Assembly: GCA_006538405.1 (NCBI GenBank)
Contig: BJKQ01000002.1
Span: 806,001-870,000 of the forward strand
From: Hansfordia pulvinata
Lineage: Eukaryota > Ascomycota > Sordariomycetes > Xylariales
Direction: 5' to 3'
DNA: 64,000 bases
The position numbers and the translations under genes are program-made. How positions within the stretch are numbered: the stretch's first letter is position 1; each line of letters starts with the position of its first letter. The notes beneath the pieces are model-generated. The model made no database searches. It saw only the letters and a list, made by a program, of their open reading frames with translations, and was not told the origin of the DNA. This document shows positions 11,402 through 22,000 of this stretch, in pieces.

Positions 11402-14400
11402 CTTGTCTTTTTGAGCTTCACTGCTCACTGTACACATGAGAAAGTCGTCGAGTGAGACGAGGCTGCCTCGTCGGAAGAGAAGAATGCGCGAGCGAGATCG
11501 GGACCTCCTTATACATCTCGAGGCGGCCGGGCAACTTGGCGAGGCTGGTGTGTCCGCGCAAAAGGCGCCTCTGCCAGTTCGGCGACCATTTGTGAGGCGC
11601 CGACTTTGATACCCAGGGATGCCGCCACGGCGGCGGGGAGGCGAAGCATGGTCGAGCCTTTCGACAATCAAGAGCGACTCCAAAAGCAACCAATGCAAGG
11701 GGCCCACCAAGGTTCGTGGGATGAATGCTACTGACTGCAGCATAGGGTCGCATCTACGAATGACAGCATGGGTAGCGCTTTTCCTCAACTCACCTTACAT
11801 TGCAATCTCGGCCCGCGACCCTAGGGACGGGGTGGGTGGTACACCGGCAAAATGAACGGTTCTGGTGGGACAGAACGGAGAGTCTCCCGGGATTGTCTTT
11901 ATTCGTATTGCAAATCTGTAGGTAACCGTCATCTCTACGCGACAAACTTGGGGCAAACGAGCGCGCGAGCGAGTGGCTTTGGGATTGTCGACGTGAGGGT
12001 CTGTAGGTATCCTCTGGCCCGGCGGCGCGCAGGCGACTTGCTCCAACTTAGCCCGCGAGTGACGACATACGAGTAGCCGTACGGTTGGGGAAAGGGGGAA
12101 GATTGAGGCGGAAGTAAGTGGTCTTGAACGACCACGGCTCGCGGCCTCCGAATAGTCCCGTCTGGTGTTGTCTCTTGTCCGTGCATGACAGCGAATACAT
12201 GGTTCTCATTGAAAAGTGCAGACCTTTGAGGTCAAGGCAGCAGTGACAGGGCATATTTAGAGAAGCCGGTCCACCCGGCTATTTCTCGGAGACTGACCGG
12301 CTGGCCGAGTCGACTGTGGTCATCAATGTGAAGGGAGCTTTGGCAACGGCCCGAGAATGAGAACACTCAGAGTCACAACCTAAGGTAACAGGGACAAACC
12401 TGTCGTGCGCGTACTCGAGGAGTTGACGCGTGCTTTAGCGGCGATTACGAGTACGAGCAGCCCAGCCCAGAGCGACTCCGCCCCACCACCACCGCAAAGC
12501 ACGCGTAAAGGGGCCACACGCGTCTCGCCTCTCTCCTCCTGCGCCGACGGATCTGGTTGAAATAGACCCACTGTTACTCGTATCTGTCGGGATATCTTGT
12601 GGAGGATTTCCTCTTGGAGTCCATGATGCGGTACTGAGCACGAAAACATCCGTAAAGCTACGTGACTACCTGACGCAGCCATGATCCAGCTCCATGTTCT
12701 TCGAAGACACTTCATGTCAACTATTAGATGGATGGATAATGCATGAATAATTCCATGGATTGCATTGAATAGATATGTGTCGTCGTTTCCATCGCACAGC
12801 GCGATGGGGGCACAGCCCCTGTTTTCATCTGACCTCCACTGCTATCCTGCTGGTGACCCCCATCGTGACTGCATCGAAGGTCTTTGGCGTGTGGCACCTC
12901 AAAAGTCAGCCTTTATCGATATCAGACGGGCCTCCCTGGATCAGATAGGTCCGGACATCCATTCTTCTGCTTGATACCCGTGCCTCCTTTCTATGCTTTC
13001 AACGTTGACCAAAGCTCGCCCTACACCTCACTTGGTTGCCGACCTTCCTTATCTACATGTACCTACATGTACGCATACTCGTACCTAGCCCACCTCACCT
13101 CCCTACGGCTGCGCCTTGAACCTGGAATACCATATTGCTTGTACATCAATCTGGGCCAATTCGTCTTCACCAAGCCCTGCTCGCCTCCATCGCCCAAATT
13201 TTGGCTCGGCCGACGGTAAAGAACGCCCACGGATGCGCCCACGGCACAGTTCGCCCGGCAATCTTAGTGAACAGGTGAGGACCTACTGTACCTAGCACGA
13301 TCGCCAGTCTGTTCCTACTCGAACCTCCACGATGTGCCTTTCCATCGATCCCCACACGAACAGAGGCAATACGAGTGGACACGAACGAGCCGTCCATGGA
13401 TGGATCCGTACATCCAGTAGCGGGCGGAGGCTGTAGCGGGCGGAGGCTGTTAGGGGTCCACGGGTCCAGCCCAGAGTGCCCCACAGTGAAGCTGAGGCCA
13501 CACAGCGAGGAACAGAGTACGATAGGGGGTACAGGTACCTCCACAGATCTCGAGCACGGCCGGGCAGCTGAGCGGCTGCACATATCGAAGGCGCACCGAA
13601 CGGTACATTACCTTACTGACGAGATACCCGGACCAGGATACCTAAACTAACCTAACGGGCTTTCTCTACTAAGAGGTACATTCTTGACACTACCCCACTC
13701 CCGTCCACGCCCTGAGAGAACCTTTAGCTGAGGACTTGCATGCCCCTTCGAGGTCTCGTGTGTGCCCTTGTACTTGTACTCCGTGCCGTGCGTGCGCCTG
13801 GTCCAATCCAAAGGGCCCCTTTCCAGCTGTCGCCCTTTTCCCGTCTTTTCCGCCGGCCGCCCTCGTTTCCCAATTCTCCCTGCCAGCCATCCGCATCCCT
13901 CCCTCCAGCTACCGCAACTCTACGAGTACTCTTGACGGCTGACAGAACCCCAAGCACGGCCTGACAGCACATCACTGGCTGGCTGGCTGGCTGCGATCCC
14001 GACCCTCTCTCGCCCGGCCACTAGCCTCCTCGTACTCGGCGTCGACACGCGCCTCCTCCCCCATCTCACCACTTTTATTGCACGCCAACACGTTGCCTGC
14101 TTTGGCTGGCCATCCACCGACGCCATCTGAATCCCATCCGACGACACTCGTCCCCCTCCCCCTTTCATCGGCCTGAGCCTCGCGCTGCCTCGTCGTCGAT
14201 TTCCCGTCCGTCGCCGACTCTACACGCCTGCCTCCGTCGAGCCCTGCGCTCTGCGCTGCTAGGCTCTGCGTGTCGTCTCGTGCTCTCCGCCGGCCATCGA
14301 TCGACATCACGGCCTCCACTGCCATGACCCTGTGATCCCCGCCGCGACTGGTCTCCCAACTGTCTGTCTATATCCGAGGCCTCGCCCTCTCCATCGTTAG

Positions 14401-14434
14401 CCCACCTCTGCCACCATCGCCATAATTCGCCGCC
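11402..14434. other. Intergenic, about 3 kb
   Basis: No gene recognised. Between divergent genes: the secreted protein (minus) and the GT15 gene (plus), so it contains both promoters. TACGAGTA/TACTCGTA octamers occur at 12068, 12446, 13076 and 13921. The last 700 bases before the GT15 start are pyrimidine-rich, as is usual for fungal promoters and 5' UTRs. The open frames here are Arg/Pro-rich without domain features. Confidence 0.5.
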
Positions 14435-16152
14435 ATGGATCTCTTCAGGCGCGCGTACAAGCGCGGGTCCTCCAGCGGAGCCCCTTCTCTTCCCACCGCC
14501 GACGAGAAGACTCGCGCTGCGCCCCGCCCCAACCCGCTCGCCTCTCGTCTGGCCTTCTTCAAGAGGCCCCTCCGTCTGCGCGGCAACTCCAGCATTTCCG
14601 TGCCCCTAGGCGTCGTCGTTCTCTTCCCCTGCATCGTCGTCATTCTCATCCTTGTCCTGTTCGTCCGCCATCCCGCCTCCCCTGGCCGCATCCTCATGCC
14701 CGCTGGCGCCCCGCCGGCGATTCGCAAGATTTCCGAGGAGCACGACAAGGTTTTTGTCACCGGCTGCCTCGAGCCTGACACCTCCAAGCCGCGCGCCAAC
14801 GCTGCTTTTGTCGTCCTCGCTCGCAACAAGGAGCTTGACGGTGTCCTCCAGTCCGTGAAATCCATTGAGCGACACTTCAACCGCTGGTACCACTACCCCT
14901 ACGTCTTCCTCAACGATGGCGACTTCAACCAGACCTTCAAGGACATTGTCCGCAACTACACCTCCGGCCCTGTCGAGTTTGGCAAGGTTGGCCCTGAGAT
15001 GTGGGGTTATCCCGACTGGGTCGACCCCAAGGTCGCCAAGGAGGGCATCGCCAAGCAGGGCGATGCTGCTGTCATGTACGGTGGTCTGGAGAGCTACCAC
15101 GCCATGTGCCGCTTCTACTCTGGGTAAGCAAGACTCCCAAGATCCAACTACATAGGAACCCCGTCTAACTTGGCCTCTCCAGCTTCTTCTACAAGCACCC
15201 TCTTCTCGCCAAGTACGAATGGTACTGGCGCCTTGAGCCCGAGATCACCTACTTCTGCGACATCACCTAGTGAGTGCCCATTCTTCTCGGCCACCGCTTT
15301 GCGCCCAATTGCTTACCTTCCCGATTCAGCGACCCTTTCCTGAAGATGATCGAGTCGAACAAGACCTATGGCTTCACCATTGCTGTCAAGGAACTCAGAG
15401 AGACCGTGCCCAACATCTTCCGTTACGCCTCGGCATACAAGCGCCTGAACAACATCACCTCGCAGGGTTTGTGGGAGATGTTTGTCGAGCCTAGAGAGAA
15501 GACCCCCGAGCAGCCTGAGGTTCCCGAAGATGACCCCGAATACCACCCACCCCTGCCCGAAGAGATTCTCCGCACCGATCCGGGCGCACCAACCTCCCTG
15601 ATATTCACCCCGATGCTATGGAGGGCGAGTCCTACAACATGTGCCATTTCTGGTCCAACTTTGAGATTGCGAAGCTGTCTTGGTTCCGCAGCCCCGAATA
15701 TGAGGCTTTCTTCGAAATGATGGACCGCAGTGGCGGCTTCTGGATGGAAAGAGTACGCGCCCCCCTTCTACAATGCCTTTCTCCTTTGACTTTGCTAACG
15801 TGTCTTGTAGTGGGGAGATGCGCCCATTCACTCCCTTGCTGCCGGTGTTCTGCTCGGTGTCAAGGATATCCACTATTTCCGCGACTTCGGATACCGACAC
15901 ACCACCATTCAGCACTGTCCCGCCAACGCGCCTTCGCGTCAGCTGCCCCGTGAACCCTACCTGGAGATGACCACTGTCGACGAAGCTAAGCGCGCCGAGG
16001 AGGACAAGTACTGGGAACAGTGGGATGAAGAGAAGGAGAACGGTGTCGGCTGCCGCTGCCGCTGCGACACTGACATTGTTGATGTCGAGGGTAAGGAGGG
16101 ATCTTGCCTGGCCGAGTGGGTCGACGTTGCCGGTGGGTGGGCCTCGCCTTAG
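14435..16152 (+). CDS. GT15 alpha-1,2-mannosyltransferase (KTR/MNT family), apparent frameshift
   Basis: Four exons: 14435-15123, 15183-15269, 15330-15752, 15811-16152, with introns of 58-60 nt and consistent phases. The product is about 513 residues, type II Golgi membrane topology: short cytosolic tail, one membrane anchor (about 52-77), lumenal catalytic domain. Family signatures seen: FVVLARNKEL, the YPYVFLNDGDF block, GPEMWGYPDW, YEWYWRLEPEITYFCDI, MCHFWSNFEIA, GGFWMERWGDAP and the IHYFRDFGYRHTTIQHCP block. GT15 enzymes transfer mannose from GDP-mannose to N- and O-glycans of secreted and wall proteins. Frame is lost near 15585: EEILRTDPG should continue to RTNLPDI-type sequence but one base is missing there, after which the conserved LPDIHPDAMEGESYNM is read in another frame. 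Which KTR paralogue it is cannot be told by eye. Confidence 0.92.
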
Positions 16153-17461
16153 ACGGCTTGGCCACAGCCACCACGCATCCGATTCTAGAGCCGGGGCTTC
16201 CCAGCACCCCATGAAACGCTCAAGAACACACTCTGCTTGCTTGTCTTTGGGCTGCCTGAGGGTGGTGCTGCAGTCTGGCCTGGCCTTCACGATCTAACGA
16301 CATCATCCCCCACCACATCAACAACAGCTCGCTCGGCCAGACTCGTGCGGGCTTCAGATCTGGCATAATACGTGGTCGGCGAACCTCGAACTGTTTTCGC
16401 CGTCCGTTGCGGCATCAGCGTCTTGTCATAGAAAAGGGAGGGACCCAAGGGAGGGCAACGAAATAGAAGGGAACTCGGTACCGCCCATGACTTGGTGCAT
16501 GGCACCGACTGATGGCACGAATTGGGCCGCCAGGCCCGCTCCAGAGGGTCGCGGGTGCCCAGCGATGTATGAAAGGAAGGCGGCGATCCAAGGAGCGTCC
16601 ACTGACGGGCCTAGAGACCAATGGCGACGGGCTCACGCTCTCGTTGTAACGGAGGGCTTTGGTACTTCATATATCCGGGGGGTTCTCAATATCAAAGGTA
16701 CATAATATCCTTGCTTTACACAAACAAGCCCTCTTTGGAAACAGTAGGCCCGGTGTCTAGGTGCCTTTGTGAAGTCGTAGTCTAGGACGCACTTTTCTTC
16801 AGCTGGTCATGATTCATCGAGTAGGGCACCGCTTCCCGCCCGAAACGGCCAAGGCTCGGAATGCATCAATTGGAATCATCCTTGTATATGTACTATAGAA
16901 ACGGCCCTGGAGCGAGCACGATGAGAAAGAGGATGGAAATGGGGGGTATGTACAAAGTTGCAGATGACGAGATGCTGCCCTCCTCAATTCATTTCGTGCT
17001 TTGAGATAATACATAATAAGCGTAAGCGGCGGCACGCCGGCCGTATGATACCGTTAGAAGGAAAGGCAAGGAATATGTCTCGTGCCAAGTTGGGTCATGT
17101 ACAACTCCTGAGGATGGAGTTTGAAAAAATTGGAGATGAAAGAGAAATGGTGGACTCTTTGGGGGGGGGGGGGGGGGGAGGGGGCGATTGGCGATAGGGG
17201 AGAGAAAGTAAGCTGGAAGGGGGGGTCAAGTTCTTCTCTCCGCTGCCCGGGTCCTGGCTTATGGAGGAGGAGGAGGAGAGGGAACGTATCGGGTTAATGG
17301 TTTCTTGGATGTTGATTTGGGTTGGGTTGGGTGTCGGTTCCGATTTATAAGATCTTCCTTCTGCTCCTGTTGTCGTCTAGCTTTCTTGGAAGGGTAAATA
17401 GGTAAGTTTGGTAAGTTTTCCCCCGAGTAGCTCCCAAGGTAAGGGGGGAGGGGGAGCTGAT
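16153..17461. other. Intergenic between convergent genes
   Basis: No gene recognised. It holds the 3' flanks of the GT15 gene (plus) and the repeat-protein gene (minus). It includes an 18-nt poly-G run at 17161-17178. Confidence 0.5.
17161..17178 (+). repeat. Poly-G run, 18 nt
   Basis: Uninterrupted run of 18 G, followed by a short A and five more G. In the 3' flank of the minus-strand repeat-protein gene, where it would be poly-C in the transcript if the UTR reaches this far. Confidence 0.95.
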
Positions 17462-18945
17462 TTAGTCGTCCTCCTCCTTCTCGGAGATCTTCTTCTTCTC
17501 CCTGTGGCCCTTGAACTTCTTCCACACCCATCTGATGCCCCTGCAAAATATTTCTGGAGAACGGGTGGTCAGCTAAGGGAACATGCATGCAAAAGTGCGT
17601 ACCTATTGAAGGCAGGCCTGTGTGCAAATTACAGGGACGGAATGAAGAAAGAATGGACGTACTGCAGATGGGCTCAAAGGTGACTCTGCCGATAAGGGCG
17701 GCGGGGCCGAGGAGGTACTTGAAGCCGAAGCAGGCGATGCCGCAGAAGTTGAGCTCGGGGAGGAACCAGCCGGCGATAAAGCTGATGATGCCGCGGCTCT
17801 CGACGGAGCGGCCGCTGAGGTCGAGGTCGCGGCCCTCGAGCCAGTCGCGCGTCTCCGGGTGGCTCTCGTCCGGGTGGAGGTCCTCGACGTCGAACTCGTC
17901 GTCCAGCACCGTCCTCTCGTCGTGCGTGTTGTGTCCGGTCTGGCCGTCCCGCTTCTTGATCTTGGTGCCGCCAAACTGCTTCGAGAAGGCCGCCTTGTCG
18001 GCCACCGGGTTGTACTCCATGTTGGCCGACGTGATGCCGCACTTGGTCGGGAACTCGGCCTTGACCCAGCCCTGCGCGTCGGGCACGCTGGACCCCTGGC
18101 TCCCGGCGGCGGCCCCGGTGGTGGTTCCCGTTCTGGCTCCGGCTCCTGCTCCGCTCTGGCCGTTGACTCCGTTGACTCCGTTGACTCCGTTGACTCCGTT
18201 GACTCCGTTGACGCCGGTTTGGCCGTTGACGCCGGTTTGGCCGTTCACACCAGTCTGACCGTTAACGCCGGTTTGGCCGTTCACACCAGTCTGACCAATC
18301 ACATCAGTCTGACCGTGAACGCCAGCCTGGCCGTTCACTCCCGTCTGGCCGTTGACGTTGGCCCCGACGACGCCGTTGGTGTTTGTCGTGACCCCGCCGC
18401 CCCCAACACCAGCACCAGCACCAGCACCAGCACCGGCGCCAGTGACAGGGACGGTGCCCGCCGTTGTCGTGGCGCCGACCTGCTGCTGGCGCTTCCTGCG
18501 CGCGGGGCGAGAGCTGCTGATACCATCGTGGTAAGCCCCTTTCCCTTCTTCCCCTTCTCCTCCCCCGCCGCGCCTCCGCAGCCGCCGCACCTCCTGCCAC
18601 CTCTTCCTGCGCTCGGCGACGATGGCGCGCTTCATGTGGGGCCCCACGGTCTTCATGGGGTCCTTGATGTAGGCGACCATGTCGTCCAGGCTGACCTGGC
18701 CCAGGACGTACTGCGTCACCTGCAGCTGGTCGTACTGCGCCGTGCCCCGGCAGTGGTCCGTCTGCGGGTCGGGCACCCACGTCTGCTGGCCCGTGATCAA
18801 GCCGTCGCCGCCTCCGTCCCCAGCGCGCACCTGCAGCGCCTTCGTGGTGGCTGGCGGGATGATGGCCAGGTCTGACGAGGGCGCCGCGCCTGCGGGCTGG
18901 ATCTGGGCAAGAGGGAGAAGAAGTAGAAGAAGCATGCTCGCGAGC

Positions 18946-18978
<33 letters not shown>

Positions 18979-19019
18979 CTGTCTACGGCCGCCAGCGCCG
19001 TCTTCATGCTGGGTAGCAT
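17462..19019 (-). CDS. Predicted secreted/membrane protein with VNG/QTG repeats
   Basis: Two exons: 19019-17663 and 17553-17462, with intron 17662-17554 (GTACGT...CTCCAG). About 482 residues. The splice replaces a long unlikely tail by a short basic end, IRWVWKKFKGHREKKK followed by acidic residues and stop. N-terminus: ten Ser encoded by a (TGC)10 microsatellite, then MLASMLLLLLLPLAQ, a strong signal sequence. Possible starts are 19019, 19007 and 18947. The first has the best fungal context (ACCATG), the last gives the most compact signal peptide. Middle: Arg-rich stretch with dibasic sites, Gly-Ala repeats, then tandem GVN/GQT repeats (18159-18360). C-terminus: acidic DDEFDVEDLHPDE, then a hydrophobic segment (about 405-440) with three Cys. 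Family not recognised. A wall-linked or membrane-anchored surface protein is plausible. Confidence 0.65.
18159..18360 (-). repeat. Coding tandem repeat, GVN and GVNGQT units
   Basis: Minus-strand coding repeat. A 9-nt unit (GTCAACGGA type, encoding VNG) is repeated about six times, next to an 18-nt unit encoding GVNGQT with minor variants (GVHGQT, DVIGQT). A neighbouring ACCAGC hexamer array at about 18408-18435 encodes alternating Gly-Ala. Unit number is likely to vary between strains. Confidence 0.85.
18947..18976 (-). repeat. (TGC)10 microsatellite at protein N-terminus
   Basis: Ten trinucleotide units that encode a Ser tract immediately before the hydrophobic signal core of the repeat protein. 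Length change here moves the signal core relative to the upstream starts. Confidence 0.9.
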
Positions 19020-22000
19020 GGTATTATCTTTTCTCTCTCTCTCTTTTCTTTGGTTTCCCTGGATGTCCTGTATCTCTTCCTTGTTTCCCCCCTCCTGTTG
19101 GATGTCGTTGTTTCTTTCCCCTTTGATCTCCGTTTCCTTTCTGTGCGAGGCTCCCCTTGTTCCTGACAAATGGTTCGTTTGAAGAGAAGTGAAGGCGGTT
19201 TTGGCTTCTTCTCGGTGCCGGCTCAGCCAGTATAGCTTTTCTCGCTCAGCCTACGTACGTTGTAGGCGCAGTGGAGAGGAGTGAGTGAGAGGGTGAGAGA
19301 GCGTGGGTTGTGGTGGTGAAAGAGCGAGAGACCAGACGCAACGATCCTGGAAGAGGATTCCGGGCTGCGGGCGGAGAGGCTTATTATTCCGTCCTGGGGG
19401 TTTGTTTTTTTTCCTTGCAAAGAAGAAACAGCAGACCTGTAGTCCAGAGCGGCACCGGAGAGGGAGGGAGGCAGGATCACCGGTGGGTGGAGGTCCTTTA
19501 TCGAGACGTTTGTCAGGTGCGTGCGTCAGCGCAAGGAGCCGCCCAGCTTCAGAGGCAAAGATGCCGCGCGCGCACCTGATCATTGATGTAAGTACCGAAT
19601 GGCCATGGTCCTCGCGAGAACGCCCGCGCTGCCTGGGGACCGAGCTGATTCTGGTACATCGCTGTCGCCACGGGCCCGGGGCCACAGCTAATCCCATCCA
19701 GCTTGGCGGTCTTGGGGAGGCGACAACATCTGCGAGGGAGGATCTCGGCCAGCTGAGTGAGACGGACGCACACTTCCAATATCTGTGTAAGGTACCTAGG
19801 TACCTACTTACCGTACTTAGGAGTACGGAGGTACTTAGGGATGAAACACACTTTGGGTACGGAGTACGGGGGTAGTGACTGCCCACATGCATGCTTGGAG
19901 AACAGTCGTGAATACCTACCTAACGCAAGTACGTAGGTACCTACCCTTTCATGATCTCTCGCCCATGTCCAACTGCTCTGTCCAATACGGAAGAGCACGC
20001 CGTCCCTGCTTCTTCTCCTTCTTCTTCTCCTTCTGCTTCTTTACCTTTCCTCGTCTTGATCACCAGACGAAACGACAGCGGAACAAGCCCTCCCCTGATG
20101 TATACGCGCGAATACTCGTAGCCAGGCACCCGCACGCAGAACCCTGCCAGAGGGAGAATCCCTGTCCCACTTGCACCACCGACAGAGAGTGACAGCGGCA
20201 AATAGCGCAGCTGTTCTGTTCTGTTCGATTGGATTGCCTGGATTGGGGTGATGGATTAGGGTGATGGGAGCTGCGGCATGCCTTCTTTCTTTACGAGCAC
20301 CCTTCTTTCCATTGTTGTCACCCGGATTCGCTTCCCCAATAGGCTGTGCGCTCGGTTGCGCGCGCAAGCCAAGTACGCCAGGATCGATCCCACGGCCAAC
20401 ATGGCAAGCATCTGATGGGCGCAGGCGTACTCGTACTGGCCCCCGCTTCCGGGTCTGCCTCGCCTCGAATGGGCGGGCGGAGTCGCTCCTGCTTGTTCTC
20501 TCGTTGCCAGCACATGGGTCCTTTTTTTTTTTTTCTTTTTTGCCCTTGAGTCACATCAAGAACCATCTCAGACTGACTGTCCGTCGCCGTTGGCTCGGCC
20601 GGTCCCGCGTCGAGACAGGCAATCCACAGGTCGCGCGGCCTTGGTCGTCCATCATCGTCAGCGCTCCAGCCTTCCGCACAGTGAGGAGAGGCAAACGAGA
20701 GCGACACATACCAACCGGCGGGGAAGAGAGGATCGCAGCGAGGACTGCGTAGCCTGGAGGCAGATTGAATAATAGTCGGGTATCTTACTCAGTCGACTGC
20801 CAAGTCCCCGGGCTCCCGGCGCCGTCGGAATCGGAAAGATCGCGGGGGCGGCAAGCGACAGAGGCGAGAGAAGACAGAAGACAAGCGAGACTTGTTACCT
20901 GCCCTCGAAAAGAAACCGCCGCAAAGCGCCCAATGCCGACCCAGAGCCAAGATGAGACGCGAGGGCCCAAAGGTCAATCGAGAACGGGCCCGGAAGGGAA
21001 GGGGAAGATCGGCTGGGGCGGGGCCCATTCCCTTCCCCAAGTCACTTGCCCAGCCGGTAGATTCCAGTCAACAGACGCGAGTGAGCGTAGGGGAAAGCCG
21101 CGAGTTGTGTAGGCTGGATGGATTTGTGGCCATTCATCAAGTGCCTACCTACTTACTACCCAGTTTATGTACTACGGCACCCAAGATGCTCGTATGGAGC
21201 GTTAAAGATGAAGAGTCCCTTCTATATCTCTCTGCCGCACCGCAACTCGTCGACTCTCTCTACACACACGATGTCGGGCCTGGCCTCTTCTGCTCGTTCG
21301 CGCTCACTCCTCTCGAATGACGATGGGGTCCGTCCGTCTACTGATCAACCCGCGGCTGAAAGGGCGGGCCAAGTCCCGTAATGCCTCTCTCTCTCCGCTT
21401 TGCCCCCTCCCGCAACCGGAAGTAGGGCTCCAGGATTCGGGTCGGTGCCGTCCCAGGAACAAATACGCCCCTCCGCAGCCCTGTCCTCGCCCTCGCCCAG
21501 CACCGCGTGGCGACAATAAACAACAGCAGAAAGGCGTCGCGCCAGCTTTTACAAGTATGAGTTAGTTGCACGCCACCGACCCGAGGGCCGGTCTCAGCCT
21601 CAGTCGAAATCGAGAGCAACAAAGGTTCTGCTGGGCTTGCAGGGTGGAGGTCAACTCTGCAACCCGGCCCCAACTGGGCTGGGCTCGGTTCCGTGGCTCA
21701 GAGGAGAGAGAGCCAACAAGGGACTTTCACCAGGACACTATCGCCGTGCAACGAAAGACTCAACGAACGGCACAGAAGCTTCCTGGCTCCCCCTCCCCCG
21801 ACACGTCGAGACAACAGGTCGCCTCCACTCGTCCGATCTCGACCACGATGGATGATCACCGCGGGGACCGATACCGCCCGCGAGTGAGGCACGCCCTAGG
21901 CTAGGTATAGGTAGCTTACCTTACAACACTTTCCCACAACTCCAAAACCTCGGCGCCGCCACCCGAGCGGCGGCGGTGCTAGGCAAGAGCAGAACACACC

